DNA from: JAWVZS01 sp964507825
Lineage (GTDB): Archaea > Thermoproteota > Nitrososphaeria > Nitrososphaerales > Nitrosopumilaceae
Assembly (NCBI GenBank): GCA_964507825.1
Contig: CAZDQM010000029.1
Location: 1 to 19,076 of the forward strand
DNA length: 19,076 nt
Reading direction: 5' to 3'
Shown: positions 12,699 through 19,076 of the stretch, in pieces
Layout of the letters: every line of letters begins with the position of its first letter
How positions within the stretch are numbered: position 1 is the first letter of the stretch
Made by a program: the position numbers and the translations under genes
The notes under the pieces: model-generated
Database searches by the model: none
What the model saw: only the letters and a program-made list of their open reading frames with translations
Told to the model about the DNA's origin: nothing

Positions 12699-13535
12699 AT
12701 GCGGTTAGGCGGTAAAGCGGGCGACGCGGGCATCTCGGATATAAACGGTCTAATCGACAGGATTCAGGCAAGGTTTGCCACCCGCATGAAGGAGTATGTC
12801 GAGCAGGTACCAGTCAAGGTCATGCTCAGAGACTCTACGGTCACAGAACAGGTGACGTTTGATCCTGCCCGCGTTCAGGGTTATTTCAATGATATCGTAT
12901 GCGGACTAGACGGGTGGTCCATACACGGGCCCGTAATCACGAACAACGAGGATACAAGAAGGATATTTGCCAAGTTTGATACCAAAATAGGAAATTATAT
13001 GATTCTAGGACATGTCTCCGTCCAGTTTCATGTCCTGTTGTATTACAGGCTCGATCAGAGGGTAGTGGATGCCCAAAAAGAGCTCGCAAAAGTCCTTGAC
13101 GGGACCGCAGCCGCCAAGAAGTCCCTAGCAGACAAGGCAGACAGGATCGTCTCAGACAGGCTCAAGGAGGCAGGGCATGCCGACCTAGACGCGGATGAAC
13201 TCTTCAAGGTAATCTACGAGGATGATGAATTACGTGAAAGGGTTTACTCGGAGATCCTAGATTCAGCGGATGCCGACACTGAAAAGAACGCCAATAGGGA
13301 GCGAGACCTGCTAGACGAATTAAACGGACTGCTGATGGAGACATACCAGACAAGCCACGTTATGATCGATGATGCAAGGCTGGTGACTGGAGAGGAAGGA
13401 TTCCTGTGTACGTTTGACCTAGAGTTTGTAAGAAAGGGTGCAAGGGAGGGCAGGTTTGATACCAGGAGGATCCCAGAGAATACAAGAAGTGATATAATGA
13501 CCAAACTTGCAGAGTTTGAGGCTTTAATAGGATAA
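12699..13535 (+). CDS. Unknown 278-aa protein with helical centre
   Basis: I do not recognise this protein. It is acidic and soluble. Residues 1-115 look like a mixed alpha/beta domain. Residues 120-215 are strongly helical and charged, rich in Asp, Glu, Lys and Ala (for example DQRVVDAQKELAKVL and ERDLLDELNGLLMETY), possibly a coiled coil. The end returns to strand-like sequence (FLCTFDLEFVRKG). No catalytic motif, Cys cluster or membrane segment is seen. It starts at ATG 12699 with a TATA-like box about 28 nt upstream, suggesting leaderless translation, and is divergent from the cyclase unit. A long stem-loop follows directly after its stop. Confidence 0.82.
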   Translation: MRLGGKAGDAGISDINGLIDRIQARFATRMKEYVEQVPVKVMLRDSTVTEQVTFDPARVQGYFNDIVCGLDGWSIHGPVITNNEDTRRIFAKFDTKIGNYMILGHVSVQFHVLLYYRLDQRVVDAQKELAKVLDGTAAAKKSLADKADRIVSDRLKEAGHADLDADELFKVIYEDDELRERVYSEILDSADADTEKNANRERDLLDELNGLLMETYQTSHVMIDDARLVTGEEGFLCTFDLEFVRKGAREGRFDTRRIPENTRSDIMTKLAEFEALIG

Positions 13536-13539
13536 TCAA

Positions 13540-13584
13540 GAGGTCGGAGACTGAGGGGGGTGCCTCAAGGGGAGATCCGACCTC
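13540..13584 (+). terminator. Long stem-loop right after the 278-aa gene
   Basis: Perfect 9-bp arms gaggtcgga (13540-13548) and tccgacctc (13576-13584) enclose an inner hairpin, tgagg (13552-13556) with cctca (13563-13567). It starts 4 nt past the stop codon. There is no U-tract after it, so it is not a classical intrinsic terminator; it may stabilise the 3' end of the mRNA or be a small structured RNA. Confidence 0.55.
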
Positions 13585-13639
13585 CTGATATACCTGATCG
13601 CCATTATGCGAGTATTTAGGCGTTGCCTTGCAAATACCG

Positions 13640-13661
13640 ATTTACAGTCACGATACCAGCA
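13640..13661. repeat. 11-bp tandem repeat, two copies
   Basis: The unit acgataccagc is repeated exactly at 13640-13650 and 13651-13661, about 60-75 bp upstream of the threonine ammonia-lyase start. It could be a slippage product or a regulator site upstream of the promoter. Confidence 0.8.
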
Positions 13662-13703
13662 CGATACCAGCACGACAGACATCACAATACAGTATACTAA
13701 ATC

Positions 13704-13711
13704 AAATATAT
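13704..13711 (+). promoter_or_regulatory. TATA element of the threonine ammonia-lyase gene
   Basis: The box aaatatat is centred 26 nt upstream of ATG 13734, predicting a leaderless transcript from that codon. Another AT-rich element at 13692-13700 could instead serve ATG 13719. Confidence 0.5.
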
Positions 13712-13733
13712 CACAGATATGATACATGGTCTT

Positions 13734-14939
13734 ATGAACCCCACACTAAATGATGTAAAGAGGGCCGACGAGATGAGGGGCGGCGAGATTAGACGGACGC
13801 CGCTGATATACTCGCCCATCTTCAGCACGCTGACCGGATCGAAGATTTATTTCAAATCAGAGTTCCAGCAAAAGACCGGCTCCTTTAAGATCAGGGGAGC
13901 GTTCCATAAAATTCAAACACTGACCGACGAGGAGAGGAGGAGGGGGGTAGTTGCCGCATCTGCAGGAAATCACGCGCAGGGAGTAGCATATGCGGCATCA
14001 GCCGAGGACATATCATGTACGATAGTGATGCCAAAGACCGCGTCGCCAGCAAAGGTGGCCGCCACTAGGGGATACGGGGCAAATGTGATCCTAAGCGGGA
14101 TGAATTATGAAGAGTCATCCGTAAAGGCGCACCAGATATCCGAGGAGACCGGCGCGGTCATGATACACGCGTTTAATGATCCGCATGTAATAGCGGCGCA
14201 GGGAGTGATAGGTTTAGAGATTCTAGAAGAGATGCCGGGTATAGAGGAGATTTATGTGCCAATAGGCGGCGGCGGCCTTGCCGCGGGTATACTTGTGGCA
14301 GTAAAATCCATCCGTCCCGAGATCAGAGTCATAGGAGTCCAGTCATCCTCGTTTCCGGCCATGAAGACATCCGTCGAGAATAAGGAGCTGGCATCAGATG
14401 GCGGCCGAAAGACGATCGCGGACGGAATATCCGTGAGAACGCCAGGGCGCATGACATTTGACATTATAAAGGACAAGATAGATGATATCGTACTAGTAGA
14501 TGATCACGAGATTATCAAGACCATGTTCTTGCTCATGGAGCGAAGCAAGGTGGTAGTGGAACCAGCCGGGGCCGTATGCCTAGCGTACCTGCAGGCAAAC
14601 AAGCCCGCGCCCGGCAAAAAGGTCGCAGTAGTCATGGGAGGAGGCAACGTGGACATGTACCTGCTAGGCCAGATAGTAGACAAGGGGCTTGCGGCCGTGG
14701 GCCGGCTGCTTAAAATCGAGGTGATGCTCAGAGACAAGCCCGGAGCGCTAAAGAGCGTAGTAGATGAGATCACAAAGGTCAATGCGAATATAGTGGAGGT
14801 CATACACGACAGGATAAGCCAGGGCGTAAATGCAGGCTCTGTAGGCGTGACTCTGAGCCTAGAGACCGAGGGGAGGGAGCATGCCGACAGGCTTGTGAGC
14901 CACCTAAGAGGCATGGGCATAGAGTTCAGGCTGAAATAA
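13734..14939 (+). CDS. ilvA: Threonine ammonia-lyase with ACT domain
   Basis: This PLP enzyme deaminates threonine to 2-oxobutanoate, the first step from threonine to isoleucine. The PLP-binding Lys lies in GSFKIRGA (residue 52 from this start), the Asn motif is SAGNHAQGVAYAA, and the phosphate-binding loop is PIGGGGLAAG. The final 75 residues (from LLKIEVMLRDKPGAL) form an ACT domain, usual for allosterically regulated members. Total length, about 401 aa, fits single-ACT forms. The start at ATG 13734 is preferred because the TATA box is 26 nt upstream; ATG 13719 would add five residues. Serine dehydratase or catabolic TdcB-like activity cannot be excluded, since biosynthetic and catabolic forms look alike. 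Confidence 0.93.
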   Translation: MNPTLNDVKRADEMRGGEIRRTPLIYSPIFSTLTGSKIYFKSEFQQKTGSFKIRGAFHKIQTLTDEERRRGVVAASAGNHAQGVAYAASAEDISCTIVMPKTASPAKVAATRGYGANVILSGMNYEESSVKAHQISEETGAVMIHAFNDPHVIAAQGVIGLEILEEMPGIEEIYVPIGGGGLAAGILVAVKSIRPEIRVIGVQSSSFPAMKTSVENKELASDGGRKTIADGISVRTPGRMTFDIIKDKIDDIVLVDDHEIIKTMFLLMERSKVVVEPAGAVCLAYLQANKPAPGKKVAVVMGGGNVDMYLLGQIVDKGLAAVGRLLKIEVMLRDKPGALKSVVDEITKVNANIVEVIHDRISQGVNAGSVGVTLSLETEGREHADRLVSHLRGMGIEFRLK

Positions 14940-15070
14940 GGCCCCCGCCTACAAATTGATGATATATAATTTCATGTATCGCGATCAAGATATCCGCACC
15001 TGCATCAACAGATATCTGCCAATACATGCCAGAATCTTCGTGTTTTACAATACCAATATACGGGCATTGA

Positions 15071-15080
15071 TATATAGATA
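15071..15080 (+). promoter_or_regulatory. TATA element of purE
   Basis: The AT-rich box tatatagata is centred about 30 nt upstream of ATG 15106, leaving a short leader of a few nucleotides. Confidence 0.5.
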
Positions 15081-15105
15081 AAAGCGCCCGCATCCACATA
15101 GAATC

Positions 15106-15678
15106 ATGGCGACAAAGAGGCCCCTGATCGGAATCATCATGGGATCAAGCTCAGACAGCAGAATCATGAAGGACGCGGCCGAGATACTCGACGAATTCAA
15201 GGTGGCGCATGAGGATCAGATAGTATCGGCGCACAGGACGCCATCAAGGTTGCAAGAGTACGCGGAGCATGCCGAGGATATAGGCTTAAAGGCAATCATC
15301 GCCGGGGCCGGAGGAGCTGCACACCTGCCCGGAATGATTGCATCCTTTACCACCATTCCAGTAATAGGAGTCCCAATTCTAGTATACAACGACAAGGGGA
15401 ATAAAAAATCCAAGACCAGTTTTTCAGCCTTTGGCGGAATGGACTCTTTGCTGTCGATCTCAGAGATGCCAAGCGGCTCGCCGGTGGCAACCGTGGGCAT
15501 CAACAAGGCCCAAAACGCAGGAATCTACGCGCTTAAAATACTCGCAAACGAATCCGATACACTCAGGAAAAGACTGCAAATTCACAAGCAGAACCAGCAC
15601 AAGGGCGTCCTCAAAGAGTCCGACGAGATGAAGAGGCGCGGCCTGACACGATTCCATGCCAAAAAATACTCACAATAA
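15106..15678 (+). CDS. purE: N5-carboxyaminoimidazole ribonucleotide mutase PurE
   Basis: PurE rearranges N5-CAIR to CAIR in purine synthesis, acting as a cytosolic octamer in known members. Diagnostic motifs are IGIIMGSSSDSRIM (residues 8-21), VSAHRTP (40-46), IIAGAGGAAHLPGM (64-77) and DSLLSISEMPSGSPVATV (113-130). The loop between VIGVPI and DSLL is about 13 residues longer than in typical class I enzymes and is Lys/Ser-rich (residues 92-112). The C-terminal extension after residue 155 is basic. A neighbouring purK, 130 bp downstream, supports a class I (N5-CAIR) enzyme rather than the class II AIR carboxylase of animals. Confidence 0.96.
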   Translation: MATKRPLIGIIMGSSSDSRIMKDAAEILDEFKVAHEDQIVSAHRTPSRLQEYAEHAEDIGLKAIIAGAGGAAHLPGMIASFTTIPVIGVPILVYNDKGNKKSKTSFSAFGGMDSLLSISEMPSGSPVATVGINKAQNAGIYALKILANESDTLRKRLQIHKQNQHKGVLKESDEMKRRGLTRFHAKKYSQ

Positions 15679-15778
15679 CATGCAGGCGCGTCCCCGTACA
15701 TATCATGTAATCTCCAGATTCTAGCCGCCGGATATACATCCCAAATGCTCAAAACCAACTAGGCATCCTCCAAAAACC

Positions 15779-15788
15779 ATAATTAAAC
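15779..15788 (+). promoter_or_regulatory. TATA element of purK
   Basis: The box ataattaaac is centred about 25 nt upstream of ATG 15809, predicting leaderless initiation. purK therefore seems to have its own promoter rather than depending on purE readthrough. Confidence 0.6.
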
Positions 15789-15808
15789 GCCATGTACCAC
15801 GTTACAAA

Positions 15809-16954
15809 ATGAGCAAAATTCTAGGAATAATCGGCGGTGGCCAGCTTGGAATGATGCTGACAGAGGCCGCCCGCAACATGACCGAGTACATATCCGAGAT
15901 AATCGTGCTTGATCCCACAGAGAACTGTCCGGCGGCGCAGGCAGGAGCAAGACAGATTGTCGCGGATTTCAAGGACCAAAAGGCAATCGAACAGCTAGCG
16001 CAAGAGTCAGATATCATCACGTACGAGATCGAGTCCGGCGACAGCGGCGTTCTAAAAAGGCTAGAAAAGGATACCGTAATCCACCCGTCGCCTGAAACGC
16101 TTAGGGTCATCCAGGACAAGCTGCTACAAAAGACCGAGCTTGCCAGGTACAATATTGACGTTGCAGAGTTTCGCTCCGTAGAGTCAGAAGATGACATCCG
16201 GAAATCCGTACTGGAATTTGGATATCCCGTACTCCTCAAGGCCCGCCGCGACGCGTACGACGGCAGGGGCAACTACAAGATAGATACCGAGGATCAAATC
16301 AGCACCGCATACAGTTACTTTAAGGGCAAAAGGATGATGGTCGAGAGGTTCGTCCCGTTCCGGATGGAGGTCTCGGTGATTGCCGCACGAAATACAGGCG
16401 GCGAGATCGCCACGTTCCCACTAGTCGAAAACATGCACGAGAACAACATCCTTAGGACTACGATAGCACCTGCACGAGTCGACGAGTACATTGCAAAAAA
16501 GGCGCAAAGACTAGCGGAAAAGACCATGACGGTATTGCGCGGCGCCGGTGTCTTTGGTATAGAGATGTTCCTGACAGAGGATGATAAATTATTAATCAAC
16601 GAGATCGCGCCCAGGGTTCACAACTCGGGGCACCACTCACTGCACTCAAGTCAGACGTCACAGTTCGAGCAGCACCTGAGGGCCGTCATGGGGCTGCACC
16701 TTGGAAGTACGGAGATTACACGTGCCACGATAATGTACAACATCCTAGGCGAGGACGGCTTTGAGGGCCGATATTCCGTAAATGATCCACGAATCAGGAA
16801 CACGTTTCTCAAGATGTACGGTAAAAAGATATCAAAGCCTAGGCGCAAGCTAGGACACATAAACATCGTGGCAGGAGACGGTGATGATATAGATGGGATG
16901 CTAGAGAGGCTCAAGAGGATAGCGAGTCACAAATTCATCGTTCCGGCATCCTAG
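15809..16954 (+). CDS. purK: N5-carboxyaminoimidazole ribonucleotide synthase PurK
   Basis: PurK is an ATP-grasp enzyme that joins bicarbonate to AIR using ATP to give N5-CAIR, the substrate of PurE. The N-terminal nucleotide-fold motif IIGGGQLGMML (residues 6-16), the ATP-grasp Lys in PVLLKARRDAYDGRGNY (about 138-154), EMFLTEDDKLLINEIAPRVH (about 249-268) and the following HNSGHHSLHSSQTSQFEQHL are all characteristic. At 381 aa it has normal family length and no damage. The gene starts leaderless from its own TATA box and follows purE in the same direction, so the pair supplies consecutive steps. Its 3' end converges on the DedA gene, 15 bp apart. Confidence 0.96.
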   Translation: MSKILGIIGGGQLGMMLTEAARNMTEYISEIIVLDPTENCPAAQAGARQIVADFKDQKAIEQLAQESDIITYEIESGDSGVLKRLEKDTVIHPSPETLRVIQDKLLQKTELARYNIDVAEFRSVESEDDIRKSVLEFGYPVLLKARRDAYDGRGNYKIDTEDQISTAYSYFKGKRMMVERFVPFRMEVSVIAARNTGGEIATFPLVENMHENNILRTTIAPARVDEYIAKKAQRLAEKTMTVLRGAGVFGIEMFLTEDDKLLINEIAPRVHNSGHHSLHSSQTSQFEQHLRAVMGLHLGSTEITRATIMYNILGEDGFEGRYSVNDPRIRNTFLKMYGKKISKPRRKLGHINIVAGDGDDIDGMLERLKRIASHKFIVPAS

Positions 16955-16969
16955 ACTAGTGACCGGTTT

Positions 16970-17503
16970 TCACGTATTCCAGATATCCAAAAATGCAGTG
17001 CCAAAATAGTATCCTGCCGCAGTCAGGCCGATGCTCCACGCGCAAGATCCTACAAACGTATAGGCGACAAATTTACCTAGACGCATGTTGAACAGGCCTG
17101 CAGGTATCGATACCAGGGAGCGGATTCCCGGAACTAGCCGGCCAAATAACACCGACTTGTCCCCGTATTTTGCAAACCACTTTTCGGCGCGGTCCACCTG
17201 CTTTATCTTGATTCCGATCTTTCCCGCGTATCGAATGACGGCCGCGCGTCCCAAGCGCAGCGCCACGACATATATGGCTATCGCGCCCACGGTGGAGCCG
17301 GCGCCGCCTGCAATCCCGGCGCCAAAGACGTGATGCACCCCCATGCCACCCTCCAAGATGGCAAATCCGGCCAGTGGGAATACGGCCTCGCTCGGAATCG
17401 GTGGGAATACGGTTTCAATCAGGGCCGCGACAAACACACCAGGGTAAACGTTGTCTGCAACGAGTCCCGTCACCCAGTCCACAAACGCCTGGACCTCGCT
17501 CAA
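16970..17503 (-). CDS. DedA-family membrane protein
   Basis: This 177-aa protein matches the DedA family, membrane proteins with re-entrant helices implicated in lipid flipping and membrane homeostasis. Visible family marks are ETVFPPIPSEAVFP (30-43), the later FGRLVPGIRSLVSIPAGLFNM (about 120-140, with the conserved Arg and Pro) and a closing YTFVGSCAWS helix. The start is TTG at 17503; no in-frame ATG exists before GGMGVHH, which is too far in. The TTG overlaps the upstream zinc-finger gene's TGA as TTGA, supporting coupled translation. The exact substrate is not predictable. Confidence 0.92.
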   Translation of the reverse strand: MSEVQAFVDWVTGLVADNVYPGVFVAALIETVFPPIPSEAVFPLAGFAILEGGMGVHHVFGAGIAGGAGSTVGAIAIYVVALRLGRAAVIRYAGKIGIKIKQVDRAEKWFAKYGDKSVLFGRLVPGIRSLVSIPAGLFNMRLGKFVAYTFVGSCAWSIGLTAAGYYFGTAFLDIWNT

Positions 17504-17631
17504 TTATTATCGGGCTCCGTCATGTAATAGTGAAGTTCCGTATAACATTCTACACAGTATTCAAGATCACAGGTATGCTCGCAGTCATATACCTTTTTGA
17601 CTTCCTTTGAGCATTTTTCACAGACAGGCAT
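17500..17631 (-). CDS. Zinc-finger microprotein coupled to DedA, 43 aa
   Basis: The product starts MPVCEKCSKEVKKVYDC and contains CxxC at residues 4-7 plus four more Cys and a His (CEHTC, then CVEC), enough for two small zinc sites in a B-box- or treble-clef-like pattern. It lies 13 nt after the 129-aa membrane protein gene and overlaps the DedA start by 3 nt, so all three appear to form one operon. The function is unknown; association with membrane neighbours suggests an adaptor or regulator. The start is the only ATG ahead of the first Cys pair. Confidence 0.72.
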   Translation of the reverse strand: MPVCEKCSKEVKKVYDCEHTCDLEYCVECYTELHYYMTEPDNN

Positions 17632-17644
17632 GATGATATAATGG

Positions 17645-18034
17645 TCAGGATTTTGCCATCTTGATGCCGCCTAGTGCCAGCTGGATTACGGCAGGGGCAA
17701 GTAGCATGACGGCCGATGATACAGGGTCCCTTTCGGATGCACTTGCGCTAGGTTCCGGGTTTGCCAGTATCACCACCCCGCCAATTATAATCAGTATTCC
17801 CGATACAATGATCATTGCGCCCAGAATCTTTGACGGCTCGCTCCTAGATATGAAAAACGCTATAATCGGCAGGATCAGCGCAGGTCCGCCTAGACCAATC
17901 CCCCTCTGCATGTGATCAAGCGGTAAAAAGCCGTGATCAGAATCTGATAACATTGCAGCTGCCACGTCGGCCGCGTATACCAGCAAGAGTCCGATCGCTA
18001 TACCCGTGATCGTTATCGATATAGCCATCTTCAT
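17645..18034 (-). CDS. Small membrane protein, 129 aa, unknown
   Basis: Four hydrophobic segments are visible: about residues 5-27, 46-62, 69-90 and 106-122. Short charged linkers separate them, including an HGFLPLDHMQRG loop between the first two. No family is recognised; it looks like an integral membrane protein lacking a large soluble domain. A TATA box (minus strand tttatta, 18057-18063) is centred 26 nt upstream of the ATG, so the message should be leaderless and continue through the zinc-finger and DedA genes. Confidence 0.78.
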   Translation of the reverse strand: MKMAISITITGIAIGLLLVYAADVAAAMLSDSDHGFLPLDHMQRGIGLGGPALILPIIAFFISRSEPSKILGAMIIVSGILIIIGGVVILANPEPSASASERDPVSSAVMLLAPAVIQLALGGIKMAKS

Positions 18035-18056
18035 GGTTCAATTCGCATGCGGTGGT

Positions 18057-18063
18057 TAATAAA
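18057..18063 (-). promoter_or_regulatory. TATA element of the membrane protein/DedA operon
   Basis: The minus strand reads tttatta, centred 26 nt from ATG 18034, the ideal spacing for a leaderless archaeal message. Confidence 0.6.
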
Positions 18064-18132
18064 TCAAGGTAGAGATACCTCAGAAGCGTTGTCATATCTA
18101 GGTACTAGCCCCGATATCACGGATAACAGCAA

Positions 18133-18223
18133 GACCTGCCTAAAATGTACCACGAATTACACGGGTACAGTAACCGGTATAGTATGTAATGATGTCTAGT
18201 ACCAGTGCAGGTTAGGGCAGGTC
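18133..18223. repeat. Inverted repeat spanning about 90 bp
   Basis: The arms gacctgcctaa (18133-18143) and ttagggcaggtc (18212-18223) pair over about 11 bases with one bulge. Inside lie tgtacc (18146-18151) and ggtaca (18164-18169), a further 6-bp hairpin. An extra gcaggt at 18207-18212 offers an alternative partner for the left arm. The right arm includes the last codons of the methyltransferase pseudogene. A folded 3' end or a small RNA is possible. Confidence 0.5.
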
Positions 18224-18825
18224 CGCCTCTAGAGCAGTATCGGTAAACTTCCACGCCAGTATGTTGGAGCCGCGCTCGTCAATGTTTCCCACGGTGTCTA
18301 CATTGTATCCCAGACCCTGTAGAAATTCCGGGTACAGGTATGAGAGGTGTTCTTCGTACGGGTTGCCGTACTTGGCGCCCTGCTTGTACACCCCGTATGG
18401 ACAGCCAAGGACTACAACCCGCGATACCGCCTCTAGGTTGGCTAGCACGCCAGCGATATCCCCCCCCCCGCAAGGTGCTCAGGTCCGTGTCAAAAGAATG
18501 ATACGTCAAATGTTCCAGGTATGCTTTTAGAATCCCGAATATCGGCATGTAGGATATCAAGTGCAGGCGGCCACCCGTCCATGTGTGCCTTCAAATAGTC
18601 CACGTTCTCCTTAAAGGCCTCCATTACCACCATTCTGCTGTATCCGGCCTTTTCGAACCAGTCAAGAAAGTATTGCCTCCTCTTGTTGGCCCCGATATAC
18701 AGGACCGAATCATACGTGTTATTGTGGAATAGCATATCAAGGTGGTCACGCATCTGCTTGGATACGGCGGCCGGAGGCTGGCGCCTGTGCAGGCCAAAGT
18801 AATTGTCAGGAATGCTTCCCTGCAT
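18212..18825 (-). pseudogene. SAM-dependent methyltransferase, disrupted
   Basis: The 5' part encodes a class I methyltransferase-like fold: YDSVLYIGANKRRQYFLDWF with the SAM-binding G-x-N segment, VVMEAFKENVDYL, then HADIRDS and FDVSFF. The strand motif is interrupted by TGA (18490-18492), where relatives have Trp before HGPEHL. Next comes a run of ten G (minus strand, 18460-18469); eight or eleven would be needed to stay in frame into IAGVLANLEAVSRVVVLGCPYG and the C-terminus ending at 18212. So two separate lesions exist, unless the G run or stop is a sequencing error. The start is set at ATG 18825, because a TATA box (18846-18854) is centred 25 nt upstream and the longer frame runs into GC-rich sequence. 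Confidence 0.8.
18460..18469 (-). repeat. Homopolymer of ten G (C on plus strand)
   Basis: This tract lies within the methyltransferase reading frame and puts the 3' part out of frame. Homopolymers of this length slip readily, so it could be a phase-variation tract, a decay mutation or a sequencing error. Confidence 0.9.
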
Positions 18826-18845
18826 CAATATGTCGCCCCCGGTAC

Positions 18846-18854
18846 AATATGTAA
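18846..18854 (-). promoter_or_regulatory. TATA element of the methyltransferase pseudogene
   Basis: The minus strand reads ttacatatt, centred 25 nt before ATG 18825. It supports that start and rules out the longer frame that reaches 19038. Confidence 0.55.
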
Positions 18855-18869
18855 CGCGTGAGCCCCGCG

Positions 18870-19076
18870 ACGGTTTAAAGTGTTTGTGGCAAAGTCCGGC
18901 ACACGAGGAGTCGGGGAATCGTGTCATCCCGCGGGCCCGCCCGGCACGGCGGCCCCGTTTGGTGTACCGGAGACCACCGCGCCGGATCCAGCTGCCCGGT
19001 TTGTCGAATACCACAACTAGCCGCACCAAAGTCTGCACGGCCAGAGTCCGGCCGACGCGTTCGAGAATAGGAAGAT
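18870..19076. other. GC-rich segment, unassigned
   Basis: About 66% of the last 176 bases are G or C (73% over 18901-18960), well above the rest of the window. No convincing protein is visible, although one minus-strand frame stays open from the edge to about 18873. A TATA-like box (gtttaaag, 18873-18880) on the plus strand would start an RNA near 18902. Small inverted pairs are present (acacga with tcgtgt; ggcc with ggcc around 19040-19054). A structured RNA gene or the end of a GC-rich gene beyond the window are both possible; I could not match tRNA, 5S rRNA, SRP RNA or RNase P RNA. Confidence 0.35.

Noticed and set aside
12673..12708. An 11-codon upstream ORF overlapping the start of the 278-aa gene
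   Set aside because: It would be leaderless from the shared TATA box, but a nearer box (12668-12674) fits a transcript starting at 12699, so the short frame is probably not transcribed as a message.
10995..18492. TGA at Trp-like positions in both the transposase and the methyltransferase (10995-10997, 18490-18492) as recoded Trp or selenocysteine
   Set aside because: Both genes have additional frameshifts, TGG is used for Trp in intact genes, and TGA acts as a normal stop elsewhere (for example the ABC ATPase and permease genes), so simple decay explains both.
18870..19076. tRNA, 5S rRNA, SRP RNA or RNase P RNA
   Set aside because: None of the expected conserved stretches (TPsiC arm, UGUAAC of the SRP Alu domain, GAGGAAAGUC of RNase P) is visible, although a poorly conserved or partial gene cannot be excluded by eye.

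Overview
The window looks like chromosomal DNA from an ammonia-oxidising archaeon of the Nitrososphaeria (Thaumarchaeota), probably a mesophile of roughly 45-50% GC. The reasons are promoter layout and gene content. Many genes have an AT-rich TATA element centred 23-30 nt upstream of the start codon, so leaderless or near-leaderless mRNAs are expected. Internal operon genes instead use GGAGG-type ribosome binding sites. Arg is mostly AGG/AGA. Gene types include a free-standing Lrp RAM domain, a class III cyclase, tiny CxxC zinc-ribbon proteins, and single-gene purE and purK units. The lineage call is inference; no rRNA or other phylogenetic marker is present.

Layout. 1-317: no convincing gene. 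318-1279: divergent pair, a RAM-domain protein (-) and a nitroreductase (+). 1415-4383: a three-gene zinc/manganese-type ABC importer operon on the minus strand; its binding protein carries a large His/acidic insert with an internal duplication. 4384-5797: an AT-rich divergent promoter region, then a 43-codon leaderless ORF whose stop codon overlaps the ribosome binding site of a 349-aa protein of unknown function. 5846-11355: an accessory-looking island holding a lone VirB6/TrbL-like polytopic membrane protein, a DNA methyltransferase half-gene broken by a 19-bp tandem duplication, an intact beta-class DNA methyltransferase starting on the stop codon of that broken gene, an unknown 161-aa protein, and a decayed transposase. 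11562-12640: a 48-aa zinc-finger protein converging on a class III adenylate cyclase that is coupled to another zinc-ribbon microprotein.

12699-16954: core-type genes, namely an unknown 278-aa protein, threonine ammonia-lyase with an ACT domain, PurE and PurK. The last two together convert AIR to CAIR in purine synthesis. 16970-18034: a minus-strand operon of a small membrane protein, a 43-aa zinc-finger protein and a DedA-family membrane protein, the last two overlapping as TTGA. 18212-18825: a SAM-dependent methyltransferase pseudogene with a nonsense codon and an out-of-frame ten-base G tract. 18870-19076: an unusually GC-rich stretch with no assignable gene.

The most notable features are the broken and repeat-bearing methyltransferase locus beside the orphan VirB6-like protein, the duplicated metal-binding helical module in the ABC binding protein, three tiny zinc-ribbon proteins abutting larger genes, a cyclase with Lys in place of the catalytic Arg, and an enlarged active-site loop in PurE.
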